DNA of 64,000 bases from Photobacterium sanguinicancri (lineage in GTDB: Bacteria > Pseudomonadota > Gammaproteobacteria > Enterobacterales > Vibrionaceae): contig NZ_AP024850.1 of NCBI RefSeq assembly GCF_024346675.1, forward strand, positions 1,054,001-1,118,000, in the 5' to 3' direction. Below are positions 28,920-37,355 of this stretch, in pieces. The translations under genes and the position numbers were made by a program. Below the pieces are notes generated by a model. It searched no databases, was not told the origin of the DNA, and saw only the letters and a program-made list of their open reading frames with translations. Within the stretch, counting starts at the first letter, position 1. Each line of letters begins with the position of its first letter.

Positions 28920-29678
28920 ATGACTATGAACAGTAACAAGATGCGCATTGCCGCATTGGCGTTGCTGGTTGGTGCGGCGACCCAAGTGGTCGCCGCTCCT
29001 GCTCCCGTTACTGAGCTAAACAGTAGCAGTGCTCAGGGAAATAGCCTTGAGCGATTGGAGCGGATGCTTGAGGCAAGAAACCAAATTCAGATTGACATGC
29101 AACGTCAGCTTGAACAATTGGCTTCCGAAATGGATGAACTTCGTGGTGTTGTTGAACGTAACTCATATGATCTGAGTCAGATGTTAGAACGTCAACGTGA
29201 ACTATACCGTGAAGTGGATGCACTTAGCCGCCAACCGCAAAAAGCAGCACCAGAGACAGCGGATAGCAAACCAAAATCGACAGAAACGTATACAAGTAAT
29301 GTTAGCGAGAACGCTGATTACGAAAAAGCGGTAAACCTGATCTTAAAAGAAAAGGATTACAATGGCGCAGTTAAAGCGTTTGAAGGCTTTTTAGTCGCGT
29401 ATCCTCAATCGGCTTATAAACCGAATGCCCATTATTGGTTGGGGCAACTTTACTTTACCAAGAATCAGCTAAAGCAAGCCGGTGAGCAGTTTAAAGCCGT
29501 TGCGGATTACAGTGATTCGAACAAGCGCGCCGACGCCTTACTTAAACTCGGTGTGATTGCAGAGCGCAGTAACAATGTTGATGAAGCGAAGAAAATGTAT
29601 CAAGAGGTCGTAAAAACGTACCCTGATTCAACCAGCTCTCGACAAGCGCAAGCAAGCTTGAATAAACTCGGAAAATAA
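28920..29678 (+). CDS. cpoB: Cell division coordinator CpoB (YbgF)
   Basis: A 252-residue periplasmic protein: signal peptide (ending near VVAA-PAPV), an N-terminal trimerising coiled coil (about 40-105), a linker, and C-terminal TPR repeats (NADYEKAVNLILKEKDYNGA, then HYWLGQLYFTK, then LLKLGVIAERSNN). It links TolA to peptidoglycan synthase PBP1B in E. coli. Met1, or Met3 two codons later, could be the start. Last gene of the tol-pal operon. Confidence 0.95.
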   Translation: MTMNSNKMRIAALALLVGAATQVVAAPAPVTELNSSSAQGNSLERLERMLEARNQIQIDMQRQLEQLASEMDELRGVVERNSYDLSQMLERQRELYREVDALSRQPQKAAPETADSKPKSTETYTSNVSENADYEKAVNLILKEKDYNGAVKAFEGFLVAYPQSAYKPNAHYWLGQLYFTKNQLKQAGEQFKAVADYSDSNKRADALLKLGVIAERSNNVDEAKKMYQEVVKTYPDSTSSRQAQASLNKLGK

Positions 29679-29696
29679 ACCGTGTCAGACATCTAG

Positions 29697-29721
29697 AGGC
29701 CAGCACTATGCTGGCCTTTTG
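29697..29721 (+). terminator. Terminator of the tol-pal operon
   Basis: Stem AGGCCAGC / GCTGGCCT followed by TTT, 18 bp after cpoB. Confidence 0.85.
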
Positions 29722-29851
29722 TTTATCTATCAGTAACTTTCGCTAGCTATCGCTAATGGCACGCTCAGTCACGGTAAGAAAAGAGGGAAAATAGCACGGT
29801 GCTGTGTATAATGACCGAACAGTAAGGACTAGCTGATAGAGCAAGTGAGTA

Positions 29852-30913
29852 ATGAGCTTAACATTCGATCCGTCAGAAACAATTTACCCATTTCCGCCAA
29901 AACCTGTGCCATTGAACGACAGTGAAAAGCAGGAATACATCGCAAAAATTAAAGCCCTTCTTGAGGAAAAAGATGCGGTTTTAGTTGCCCACTATTACAC
30001 CGACCCAGAAATTCAGGCCCTAGCTGAAAATACAGGTGGTTTTGTTGGCGACTCCCTCGAAATGGCCCGTTTCGGTAATCAACACCCTGCAAAAACCTTG
30101 ATTATCTGTGGCGTGCGCTTTATGGGGGAATCTGCAAAAATCCTGACTCCAGAAAAGAACGTATTAATGCCGACACTCGACGCTGAGTGTTCACTTGATC
30201 TGGGCTGTCCTGCAGATAAATTTACCGAGTTTTGTGATGCTCACCCTGACCATACAGTGGTGGTGTATGCTAATACCTCTGCAGCGGTAAAAGCACGAGC
30301 TGATTGGGTGGTAACGTCTAGTATCGCCCTTGAAATCGTTGAGCACCTTGATAGCGAAGATAAGAAAATTATTTGGGGGCCGGACCGCCACTTAGGTTCA
30401 TATATTGCGAATCAAACTGGCGCGGAAATGTTGCTGTGGCAAGGTGAGTGTGTTGTGCATGACGAGTTTTCAGCCAAAGCACTGCGCGACATGAAACATC
30501 TATACCCTGAAGCCGCGATTCTTGTTCATCCAGAATCCCCAGCAAGTGTGGTGGAATTAGCGGATGCTGTCGGTTCAACAAGCCAGTTGATCAAGGCTGC
30601 AAAAGAGTTGCCAAATCAGAAACTGATAGTTGCGACTGATAAAGGCATTTTCTTCAAAATGCAGCAACTTGTACCTGAGAAAGAGCTGGTTGAAGCACCA
30701 ACAGCCGGCGCAGGTGCAACTTGTCGTAGCTGTGCGCACTGTCCGTGGATGGCAATGAATGGCCTGAAAGCGATTGAGCAAGCGCTACGCGATGGCGGTA
30801 GTGAGCACGAGATTTTTGTTGATGAAGCATTACGTGAGAAGTCACTTATCCCGTTAAATCGCATGCTGGATTTTGCTGCTGAGCTGCAATTGAAAGTAAA
30901 AGGTAACGCATAA
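29852..30913 (+). CDS. nadA: Quinolinate synthase NadA
   Basis: A 353-residue [4Fe-4S] enzyme that condenses iminoaspartate (from NadB) with dihydroxyacetone phosphate to quinolinate in NAD biosynthesis. Three cluster cysteines are expected; they are visible in [26 protein letters not shown] and [17 protein letters not shown]. It lies after cpoB, a neighbourhood common in enterobacteria and vibrios, but with its own promoter region after the terminator. Confidence 0.97.
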   Translation: MSLTFDPSETIYPFPPKPVPLNDSEKQEYIAKIKALLEEKDAVLVAHYYTDPEIQALAENTGGFVGDSLEMARFGNQHPAKTLIICGVRFMGESAKILTPEKNVLMPTLDAECSLDLGCPADKFTEFCDAHPDHTVVVYANTSAAVKARADWVVTSSIALEIVEHLDSEDKKIIWGPDRHLGSYIANQTGAEMLLWQGECVVHDEFSAKALRDMKHLYPEAAILVHPESPASVVELADAVGSTSQLIKAAKELPNQKLIVATDKGIFFKMQQLVPEKELVEAPTAGAGATCRSCAHCPWMAMNGLKAIEQALRDGGSEHEIFVDEALREKSLIPLNRMLDFAAELQLKVKGNA

Positions 30914-30934
30914 ATAAAGTGTCACGAATCAGAG

Positions 30935-30967
30935 AAATAGCGATCTTAGGGTCGCTATTTTTTTTGC
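30935..30967 (+). terminator. Terminator of nadA
   Basis: Stem AAATAGCGA / TCGCTATTT with an eight-base loop and a T run, 22 bp after nadA. Confidence 0.88.
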
Positions 30968-31051
30968 TATAGTCATTCCTCTGCCTGCGACTCATCGTAA
31001 ATACAAACAAAGCCACTATTGATAAATAAAAATAACTGCTAAGGATACAGC

Positions 31052-31909
31052 ATGAGCCAAATTCTACTGACAGTCGCATTGCCAATGGCACTTGCGTGGA
31101 TGATGCTTTGCGTCGGCATGACACTCAGTGTCTTTGATTTTAAACGGGTATCTCAGTATCCATTTAAAGTGATTGCAGCATTGTTGGCACAACTTGTTGG
31201 GTTACCATTGCTGGCTTATGCCATTATAACGTTATTGGGATTACCAGAGCCGATTGCTGTTGGCCTGTGGTTGCTAGCACTTGCGCCCGGTGGGGCATCA
31301 TCGAATGCGATTACTCACCTCAGTGGGGGAGACTCTGCACTATCTATCACTATCACCGCGATAAGCAGTGTTGTTATACCTTTTACGATGCCTTTATTAT
31401 TAACCCTGTTCATGCCTGAACTTTCATTGGTTATTCCACTAAAAACGGCTATCTTGCAGTTAACCGCAGTAACGCTTTTACCTGTACTCGTTGGGATGGC
31501 ATTACGTCATTACACGGATGAATCATGGTTTACCCCTTTTGCTGAAAAAGCGGGAAAGAGTGCGCTATGGGCATTGTTTTTCACCGTCATCATTACCGTA
31601 TCGGCAAATACTGAAGTGTTCCATTTATTTGCATCAAAAGCGGCAGTTGCTGTCATTGCGCTGTGTGTTACAGGTATGGTGATGGGGGCCTTGATTGCTC
31701 GAATCATGGGTGAAAAGTCTGCGGTAGTAAAAACATTTGCCATTGAAGTCGGCGTGCAAAATGCAGGTACTGCAATTTTTGCTGCTGTGATCTTATTGGG
31801 GCGCCCTGAGTTCGCAATTACCCCTTTGCTTTATGGAATTTTGATGAACATCCCTGCATTTGGGCTAATTTACTTTTATCGCGCGCGCCAGCGTAAGGTA
31901 TTAGCGTAA
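31052..31909 (+). CDS. Bile acid:sodium symporter family transporter
   Basis: A 285-residue membrane protein with about nine hydrophobic helices, resembling the BASS/SBF fold. The conserved features are LLALAPGGASSNAITHLSGGDSALS, the first crossover helix with the Na+ site, and EVGVQNAGTAIFAA, the second. Bacterial members transport organic anions, not necessarily bile acids; the substrate here is unknown. It is monocistronic, with terminators on both sides. Confidence 0.85.
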   Translation: MSQILLTVALPMALAWMMLCVGMTLSVFDFKRVSQYPFKVIAALLAQLVGLPLLAYAIITLLGLPEPIAVGLWLLALAPGGASSNAITHLSGGDSALSITITAISSVVIPFTMPLLLTLFMPELSLVIPLKTAILQLTAVTLLPVLVGMALRHYTDESWFTPFAEKAGKSALWALFFTVIITVSANTEVFHLFASKAAVAVIALCVTGMVMGALIARIMGEKSAVVKTFAIEVGVQNAGTAIFAAVILLGRPEFAITPLLYGILMNIPAFGLIYFYRARQRKVLA

Positions 31910-31970
31910 AGCGTCGATCTACATACGTGTTTTGCTGATTCAAAGCACGTGTAGATAGCATCAGATAATA

Positions 31971-32005
31971 AAAAAACGGCAGTCTCACGCGAGGCTGCCG
32001 TTTTT
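31971..32005. terminator. Bidirectional terminator
   Basis: AAAAAACGGCAG and CTGCCGTTTTT form a stem flanked by an A run and a T run, between convergent genes (the symporter on plus and the YecA-like gene on minus). It can stop transcripts from both sides. Confidence 0.92.
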
Positions 32006-32040
32006 CGTTATAGCTCTTTACGATGTAAGCTACTAGATGG

Positions 32041-32613
32041 TTAGTTACTAGTTAAGGCATGTGCTCGTTGGGATAGGCCACATAGCATCAGAGGAACTGA
32101 TTTAAATATCTCTTCAAACTGTGCAAGGCCGTCAGCACCTTCTTCTGATAGTGCTTGCATCGCATTTTCTGGATCATACAGTAGGCTGATAGACAGCAAT
32201 ACACCGCCTAGCAAAGCACTGTCTTCTGTATCTTCTGGCATGATGGTTTCCCAATCATCACGCGCCAATTGCCAGCCTTGTAGCAAGCCTTCAGAAAAAT
32301 CGCGTGTTGCTTCTGTCACAAGCTCTTTATCATCGAGTGCACAGTCTTCAGGCCAAGACCAAGTATTTAGCAATAGTGACTCACGCGTTTCATTCCACAG
32401 GTTGATAATGGCGTTCGCATAAGATTCTAGATCTTCTTGGGTAGTAAATGGTGATACTTCCTCACCACCCCATAAGAAAGCGAGCCATTCAGCTGGGTCT
32501 AATACATGCGGTGCCGCTGCCATGGCGGTAACAAAACCGCGTGTTTGTGCTTCTGGTAGCAATTGTTCCGCTAGTTCTGGATTTTCGAGGATCACACTTA
32601 ATTGTGAAGACAT
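32041..32613 (-). CDS. YecA/YgfB-like UPF0149 family protein
   Basis: A 190-residue acidic cytoplasmic protein of the UPF0149 (YecA) family. The characteristic parts are RGFVTAMAAAPHVLDPAEWLAFLWG at the N-terminus and WSWPEDCALDD plus FSEGLLQGWQLARDDWE in the middle. It lacks the C-terminal Cys-rich SEC-C metal-binding tail that E. coli YecA has. The function is not established. Confidence 0.88.
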   Translation of the reverse strand: MSSQLSVILENPELAEQLLPEAQTRGFVTAMAAAPHVLDPAEWLAFLWGGEEVSPFTTQEDLESYANAIINLWNETRESLLLNTWSWPEDCALDDKELVTEATRDFSEGLLQGWQLARDDWETIMPEDTEDSALLGGVLLSISLLYDPENAMQALSEEGADGLAQFEEIFKSVPLMLCGLSQRAHALTSN

Positions 32614-32785
32614 AATTCACTCTCAATAGTTAGTAGATAGCGGATACTATCGCCGCACCTTCTTTATATATGTTTCATTGTATCAGTAGCCCTAAATGCT
32701 ATCAGCAGTAATACCATCATAAATTCATTAATATAGCGCTATTGTTGTAATTTTGAACGTTCAATAAGTTAATCGATATTTTTCA

Positions 32786-32814
32786 TTGACCCGATAAAGG
32801 CTTAGCACTATAGT
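32786..32814 (+). promoter_or_regulatory. Sigma-70 promoter of the tRNA-Ser genes
   Basis: TTGACC, 17-bp spacer, TATAGT: a strong -35/-10 pair ending 37 bp before the first tRNA. Confidence 0.8.
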
Positions 32815-32851
32815 AGCCGTCCTGTTGAGCGACAAGCTTAATAGGCAATGT

Positions 32852-32939
32852 GGTGAGGTGTCCGAGTGGCTGAAGGAGCACGCCTGGAAAGCGTGTATAC
32901 GGCAACGTATCGAGGGTTCGAATCCCTCCCTCACCGCCA
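32852..32939 (+). tRNA. tRNA-Ser (anticodon GGA)
   Basis: An 88-nt class II tRNA with encoded CCA. The acceptor stem pairs GGTGAGG with CCTCACC; the anticodon arm is CACGC-CTGGAAA-GCGTG, reading UCC and UCU codons. The variable arm is TATACG-GCAA-CGTAT, typical of tRNA-Ser, and the T arm is GAGGG-TTCGAAT-CCCTC. Confidence 0.97.
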
Positions 32940-32963
32940 TCATCTTTTAAGATGATAAAATAC

Positions 32964-33053
32964 GGAGAGATGGCTGAGTGGTCGAAAGCACCGGTCTTGA
33001 AAACCGGCGGCGGTTTATCCCGTCCTAGGGTTCAAATCCCTATCTCTCCGCCA
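32964..33053 (+). tRNA. tRNA-Ser (anticodon UGA)
   Basis: A 90-nt class II tRNA with encoded CCA: acceptor GGAGAGA with TCTCTCC, anticodon arm CCGGT-CTTGAAA-ACCGG (anticodon TGA), a long variable arm and T arm TAGGG-TTCAAAT-CCCTA. It lies 24 bp after the first tRNA-Ser in the same transcript. Confidence 0.97.
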
Positions 33054-33057
33054 CATT
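33034..33057 (+). repeat. 24-bp direct repeat, copy 1 (3-prime end of tRNA-Ser)
   Basis: This stretch spans the T-arm 3-prime half, acceptor strand and CCA of tRNA-Ser(UGA) plus four bases beyond. An exact 24-bp copy is at 33224-33247, as would be left by integration at, or partial duplication of, the tRNA gene. Confidence 0.85.
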
Positions 33058-33061
33058 CAAG

Positions 33062-33091
33062 AAAACCGCTGAAATTTCAGCGGTTTTTTTT
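33062..33091 (+). terminator. Terminator after the tRNA-Ser pair
   Basis: A perfect 26-base palindrome with arms AAAACCGCTGAAA / TTTCAGCGGTTTT followed by T residues. Almost the same hairpin recurs at 33353-33382. Confidence 0.92.
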
Positions 33092-33109
33092 CGCCTATTT
33101 TTTGTGATT

Positions 33110-33237
33110 AGAGATAGGGTGCGGAACCCTAGGTCAGGGTTCACCTGAGCGAAGCGAAAGCACATTGCCCGTGCCGAAGGCGCGAAAAGGCAATAGCCCG
33201 AAGGGCGCGAGCTTGCGAGCAGTAAATCCCTATCTCT
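33110..33237. repeat. Structured element with 10-bp terminal inverted repeats, between tRNA tails
   Basis: AGAGATAGGG at 33110-33119 and CCCTATCTCT at 33228-33237 are exact inverted repeats bounding 128 bp. Inside are further small palindromes (ATTGCC / GGCAAT, AGCCC / GGGC, GAGCGAAGC / GCTTGCGAGC). The right inverted repeat is part of a copied tRNA tail. No coding capacity is convincing; it looks like a palindromic repeat unit or a remnant of tRNA-array rearrangement. Confidence 0.6.
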
Positions 33238-33247
33238 CCGCCACATT
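33224..33247 (+). repeat. 24-bp direct repeat, copy 2 (orphan tRNA-Ser tail)
   Basis: An exact copy of 33034-33057, but without a tRNA body upstream. It is followed by its own terminator. It cannot be a functional tRNA. Confidence 0.85.
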
Positions 33248-33252
33248 TAGAG

Positions 33253-33280
33253 AAAGCCCAGCAGAAATGCTGGGCTTTTT
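33253..33280 (+). terminator. Terminator after the orphan tRNA tail
   Basis: Stem AAAGCCCAGCA / TGCTGGGCTTT with a four-base loop and a short T run; different sequence from the hairpins on either side. Confidence 0.88.
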
Positions 33281-33336
33281 CGTATGCGTTGAAAGTAGTG
33301 AAAGGGATTAGTGCCAAATCCGCTAGACTCAAAGCG

Positions 33337-33382
33337 CTCCGCCATATTAAAGAAAACCGCTGAAAATTCAGCGGTTTTTTTT
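33337..33382 (+). repeat. Third tRNA-tail and terminator module
   Basis: CTCCGCCA at 33337-33344 followed by a near-copy of the 33062-33091 terminator at 33353-33382 (one base differs in the palindrome centre), then the same TTCGCCT after the T run. Together with the other copies it shows a tandem, decayed series of tRNA-Ser ends. Confidence 0.75.
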
Positions 33383-33542
33383 CGCCTGTATATTATGTAA
33401 TCGATAATGCTTAACGGGATTTATGTGTCTATTCGCTTAATTAGTGATATGTGTATTTATACAGCCTGTGTAAATAGTCAGTATTCTGTGGACGTTTAAA
33501 TAATGAAGCGGTAGGATAATGCGCGTGATAAGGAGGAACTGC

Positions 33543-33773
33543 ATGAGAGCGTTATTGAGAGATAAAATACTTCAGGTTTGCTATAAGAAAATTGAGCAAA
33601 AAGGCGATAACGTTGGTGTGTCGTTTTACGCTTTTTTTGCCAACAAAAACGATAATTCTGCTTTATTAATGGAAGCGGCGACATGGTGGATAGAGACACA
33701 CCAGCTCGATCACTTTGAGAAAGCAAAGAAAATCATCGAGCTAGTTAAAAAAGAAGAACTTAGTTGTAAATAG
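33543..33773 (+). CDS. Small hypothetical protein, 76 residues
   Basis: A basic soluble protein starting MRALLRDKILQVCYKKIEQ and ending in KKIIELVKKEELSCK, predicted mostly helical. The start at 33543 has a perfect AAGGAGG seven bases upstream; the longer frame from 33519 does not. Its 3-prime end overlaps the convergent YgjP-like gene by 14 bp. I do not recognise a family. Confidence 0.7.
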   Translation: MRALLRDKILQVCYKKIEQKGDNVGVSFYAFFANKNDNSALLMEAATWWIETHQLDHFEKAKKIIELVKKEELSCK

Positions 33774-34266
33774 ATCCAAAGGTATCTAGCTGAGTTAGGT
33801 ATAAGCGCATATCAAACTCAAGCTGGTGATAGTTTGGTTCCATATGACAGCAAAGTTGGTAAAAGGCCTTGTTGTGTTCTTTTTCTCGTAAGTGTGCAAG
33901 CTCGTGCACCACGATCATTCGAAGAAAGTCTTCTGGGGCTGATTTGAAAATTGCCGCAATACGTATTTCGTGTTTTGCTTTTAACTTGCCGCCTTGAACT
34001 CGAGATATAAAGGTATGTAGACCTAATGCATGGTGAATGACATTGATTTTATTATCAAAGGCTACTTTGCTGATCGGCGCTGATTTTTTTAGGTACTGAT
34101 TTTTAATGCCTACCACGTAATCGTAAAGTGCTTTTTCAGTTGTGACAGCATGTGGAGTAGGGTATTTCTTCAGTAGCAGCTTAGCGAGTTGCTCTTTCTC
34201 AATTAGCTGGTGGACCTGTTCTGTTAAGTGAGCAGGGTAGCCTTGTAGATACTTCAATGTTTGCAT
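33760..34266 (-). CDS. YgjP-like metallopeptidase-fold protein
   Basis: A 168-residue protein of the YgjP/DUF45 (WLM-type) family with the zinc motif VVHELAHLREKEHNKAF (HELAH, then a third ligand His) followed by CCHMEPNYHQLE, typical of the family. E. coli YgjP has been linked to nucleotide pyrophosphatase activity; proteolysis is not shown. The N-terminal 60 residues are helical and basic. It is convergent with the small gene at 33543. Confidence 0.85.
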   Translation of the reverse strand: MQTLKYLQGYPAHLTEQVHQLIEKEQLAKLLLKKYPTPHAVTTEKALYDYVVGIKNQYLKKSAPISKVAFDNKINVIHHALGLHTFISRVQGGKLKAKHEIRIAAIFKSAPEDFLRMIVVHELAHLREKEHNKAFYQLCCHMEPNYHQLEFDMRLYLTQLDTFGSIYN

Positions 34267-35014
34267 GTGATTTATGAACTAAGAATATATAGCCGAATAG
34301 TAACGGTAACTTTTCATTGGTGCAATTTAGCGTGCTAATAATTGCAACTTGATTGTTTTTTGCTCACAGTGTTTCAGAGTAGAGCAATCCTATTTCAATG
34401 CTTTATGCCGTGATCAAAGTGTCAAAAAAAAATCTTGATTTCCGCGAGGCCAGATGTAGCAAGGGTTTACATGACTTACCCACAAAAACTGTGGATAAGT
34501 GTGTTGATGGATGTTTAGGAAGTCGGAAAAAGCGCGCGTTTGTTTCGGTTAGGTTGTTTTTTGTACGATCTTGAATGGAGCTCTAATCCGCTGATATCAC
34601 TTATGATAGAGGAATCAACCTGGTTTTTAATTCACAGTTTAGTGAGTATGAGCTAGCAGGAAAAATATTGAAAAGATACGTGTGAATTGATTTACATCAA
34701 AAGTTGAATAAACTGTGGATTAATAACGTTATCTCACAAATTATCAGGATAAAATTTGTGACTCATTAGTGGATGACTAATGATGATTGTACTACTTGGG
34801 GAAGGCACTTTATCTGATGAGTTTCATCATCAGGGGCGAGAAATTTACGCGATCAGCAATATAAAGTCAATCCTTCAAGTATGCTTATTTTTATGTGTAA
34901 TTAGTTGCGTTACAGCCATGCAGGAAACTGAGCCGAGTATTGGCCTTCAATACATTGACTTCGATAGCCTAGCACGGACAATGTCTTTCATTAATTTACG
35001 TTCGAGTAGTCTAG
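34267..35014. other. Long AT-rich region before uvrB
   Basis: A 748-bp stretch without a well-supported gene. It holds the FNR box at 34687, a small palindrome CATTAGT / ACTAATG near 34763-34781, and a hairpin CTGATGA / TCATCAG at 34814-34833. An 81-codon frame at 34780 has no ribosome binding site. I found no CTG-N10-CAG LexA core. Confidence 0.5.
34687..34700. promoter_or_regulatory. FNR box, perfect consensus, upstream of uvrB
   Basis: TTGAT-TTAC-ATCAA is an exact FNR site. A -10-like TAATAA at 34721-34726 would put the start of transcription near 34735, so the site is centred close to -41.5, the position of a class II FNR activator. The first downstream gene is uvrB, 280 bp away. Confidence 0.65.
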
Positions 35015-37030
35015 ATGAGTAAACTGTTTAAGCTTTCGTCACCCTTTTCACCTGCGGGTGATCAACCAACGGCTATCAATCAATTATTGGACGGACTTGA
35101 CTCTGGTCTTGCTCATCAAACGTTACTCGGGGTTACAGGTTCTGGTAAAACTTTCACTATCGCGAATGTTATCGCCGAAACTAATCGACCAACGTTGATT
35201 TTGGCGCCGAACAAAACTCTTGCCGCCCAGCTCTACGGTGAAATGAAAGAGTTCTTCCCTGAAAATGCGGTTGAGTATTTTGTTTCGTATTACGATTATT
35301 ATCAACCAGAAGCCTACGTACCCACGACGGATACTTTTATTGAAAAAGATGCCTCAGTAAATGCGCACATTGAGCAGATGCGTTTATCTGCAACAAAAGC
35401 GTTATTGGAGCGTCGTGATGTTGTCATTATTGCGTCTGTATCTGCTATTTATGGTTTGGGTGATCCAGATTCTTACTTAAAAATGATGCTACATGTTCGT
35501 CGTGGTGATGTGCTGGATCAGCGTGAGGTGTTAACTCGATTAGCTGAGCTGCAATATAAGCGTAATGATATGGCGTTTGAGCGCGGAACTTTCCGTGTCC
35601 GTGGTGAAGTGATTGATGTTTTTCCAGCAGAATCTGAGAAAGATGCCATCCGAATCGAACTCTTTGATGATGAAGTGGACTGTATTAGCTCTTTCGACCC
35701 TCTCACGGGAGCGATCATTCAACGCGACCTGCCGCGCTGTACTATTTACCCTAAAACGCACTACGTGACGCCACGTGAGCGTATTCTTGAAGCGATTGAA
35801 AGTATAAAAGTAGAGTTAGTTGATCGTCGCAAGCAGTTGACTGAAAACAATAAACTCGTAGAAGAGCAGCGCATTTCTCAGCGGACACAATTTGATATTG
35901 AAATGATGAACGAGCTAGGCTTTTGTTCTGGTATTGAAAACTATTCACGCTACTTGAGTGGTCGAGCAGAAGGCGAGCCACCTCCAACTTTGTTTGATTA
36001 TTTACCAGGTGATGGCTTGTTAATCATTGATGAGTCACACGTCACTGTCTCTCAAATTGGAGCCATGTATCGAGGCGATCGATCACGTAAAGAGAACTTA
36101 GTGGAATACGGTTTCCGTTTACCCTCGGCGCTAGATAATCGCCCGATGAAATTTGATGAGTTTGAGGCACTAGCACCGCAGACTATTTACGTGTCGGCAA
36201 CCCCCGGTAATTATGAACTTGAGAAGTGTGATTCAGATATCGCAGAGCAAGTTGTACGACCGACAGGCTTACTCGATCCTGAAATTGAAGTTCGACCTGT
36301 CACCACACAGGTGGATGATCTACTTTCTGAAATTCGGCTTCGTGAAGTAAAAGGGGAACGTGTGCTGGTCACCACCCTAACTAAGCGAATGGCAGAAGAT
36401 CTGACCGAGTACTTAGCAGAGCATGGTGTAAAAGTGCGTTACTTACACTCAGATATTGATACCGTCGAGCGGGTTGAAATTATTCGCGATCTTCGATTGG
36501 GTGAATTTGATGTGCTGGTAGGGATAAACCTATTACGCGAAGGGCTTGATATACCTGAGGTGTCGCTAGTCGCGATATTAGATGCTGATAAAGAAGGCTT
36601 TTTACGCTCAGAGCGGTCATTGATTCAGACTATGGGCCGTGCAGCACGTAACTTAGAAGGTAAAGCGATCTTATATGCTGATCGTATTACGGGTTCAATG
36701 GAACGGGCGATGGGAGAAACAAACCGCCGCCGTGAAAAGCAGAAAATCTATAATGAAAAAAATGGCATAGTACCGAAAGCATTAAACAAAAAAGTGGGCG
36801 ATATTCTTGAACTTGGTAAAAGTAAAACAGCGAATAAAGCGGCTAAATTGCATCAAGTGGCGGAGCAAAAAGGGAACTATTCCTCGTTATCTCCTCAAGA
36901 GTTGGATGCTAAAATTAAAGTACTCGAGACTGAAATGTACGATTATGCTCAGAACTTAGAGTTTGAAAAAGCTGCTGAAACGCGTGATAAAATTCACACA
37001 TTGCGTCAGCAATTTATCGCTAACAGCTAA
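35015..37030 (+). CDS. uvrB: Excinuclease ABC subunit B
   Basis: A 671-residue helicase-fold damage-verification subunit of nucleotide excision repair. Walker A is [16 protein letters not shown] (about 37-52), the beta-hairpin region that clamps DNA is [12 protein letters not shown], Walker B is LLIIDESHV, and helicase motifs V and VI are [13 protein letters not shown] and QTMGRAARN. The C-terminal UVR motif (about 630-668) contacts UvrC. Start ATG at 35015 has a weak leader. A 7-bp tandem repeat follows the stop codon. Confidence 0.98.
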   Translation: MSKLFKLSSPFSPAGDQPTAINQLLDGLDSGLAHQTLLGVTGSGKTFTIANVIAETNRPTLILAPNKTLAAQLYGEMKEFFPENAVEYFVSYYDYYQPEAYVPTTDTFIEKDASVNAHIEQMRLSATKALLERRDVVIIASVSAIYGLGDPDSYLKMMLHVRRGDVLDQREVLTRLAELQYKRNDMAFERGTFRVRGEVIDVFPAESEKDAIRIELFDDEVDCISSFDPLTGAIIQRDLPRCTIYPKTHYVTPRERILEAIESIKVELVDRRKQLTENNKLVEEQRISQRTQFDIEMMNELGFCSGIENYSRYLSGRAEGEPPPTLFDYLPGDGLLIIDESHVTVSQIGAMYRGDRSRKENLVEYGFRLPSALDNRPMKFDEFEALAPQTIYVSATPGNYELEKCDSDIAEQVVRPTGLLDPEIEVRPVTTQVDDLLSEIRLREVKGERVLVTTLTKRMAEDLTEYLAEHGVKVRYLHSDIDTVERVEIIRDLRLGEFDVLVGINLLREGLDIPEVSLVAILDADKEGFLRSERSLIQTMGRAARNLEGKAILYADRITGSMERAMGETNRRREKQKIYNEKNGIVPKALNKKVGDILELGKSKTANKAAKLHQVAEQKGNYSSLSPQELDAKIKVLETEMYDYAQNLEFEKAAETRDKIHTLRQQFIANS

Positions 37031-37042
37031 CAGCTAACAGCT
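37016..37042 (+). repeat. Short tandem repeat at the uvrB stop codon
   Basis: The motif TAACAGC is repeated three times in succession, starting inside the last codons of uvrB and running past its TAA. Repeat-number change could shift or extend the C-terminus slightly. Likely replication slippage. Confidence 0.6.
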
Positions 37043-37150
37043 ACAAACTAGCTCGCTAGTCATGATTATTAGTGGGCTTAGTTACTTTCTCCGCAACAGC
37101 ACCTATCTGTATATCAGTACTTTTTCACCAGTATTTCTTAACTAGCAGGC

Positions 37151-37247
37151 AAAAAAAAGCCAACCGTAATGAATTCGGTTGGCGTCATTGTTTTAGTGAA
37201 AGTATTCACAAACAACGTCAGTTGGCTAGGTTGACTCATACGAGTCA
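37151..37247 (-). ncRNA. qrr1: Quorum regulatory sRNA Qrr1
   Basis: On the minus strand a 97-nt RNA begins TGACTCGTATGAGTCA (5-prime hairpin), continues with the conserved Qrr target-pairing core CTAGCCAACTGACGTTGTTT and GTGAATAC, and ends in the terminator hairpin GCCAACCG / CGGTTGGC with eight T residues. This is the Vibrio Qrr layout, Hfq-dependent and pairing with luxR/hapR-type and other mRNAs. It is divergent from luxO, the standard site of qrr1 in Vibrionaceae. The core differs from the usual GTTGTTAGTGAA by TT for TA. Confidence 0.93.
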
Positions 37248-37257
37248 CTTTATCTAT

Positions 37258-37274
37258 TGCAGTCTCTGTGCCAA
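37258..37274 (-). promoter_or_regulatory. Sigma-54 promoter of qrr1
   Basis: On the minus strand TTGGCAC, five bases, CTGCA: GG (-24) and GC (-12) are twelve bases apart, and the RNA start predicted from them falls at about 37247. This agrees with LuxO-P and sigma-54 dependent transcription of Qrr genes. Confidence 0.88.
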
Positions 37275-37355
37275 CTTTTTTGTGGACGTATAAATGTACT
37301 TTTTTCAGGGTCTTTGTAATGTTTTTAGCCTAATTTTATTCTACACTGAGAAAGG

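Noticed and set aside
33034..33247. Integrated island with attL/attR at tRNA-Ser
   Set aside because: The 24-bp direct repeats look like att sites, but only about 190 bp separate them and there is no integrase; decayed tandem duplication is simpler.
33040..33332. Minus-strand frames over the tRNA-tail repeats
   Set aside because: They run through terminators and repeated tRNA sequence; not coding.
34267..35014. LexA box for uvrB
   Set aside because: I looked for CTG-N10-CAG and found only CTG-N14-CAG (the hairpin at 34814) and CTG-N12-CAG spacings, which do not fit LexA.
34780..35022. 80-residue plus-strand frame before uvrB
   Set aside because: No ribosome site before its ATG, the frame contains a hairpin and overlaps the uvrB start; composition is not convincing. 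The FNR promoter may nonetheless be read through it.
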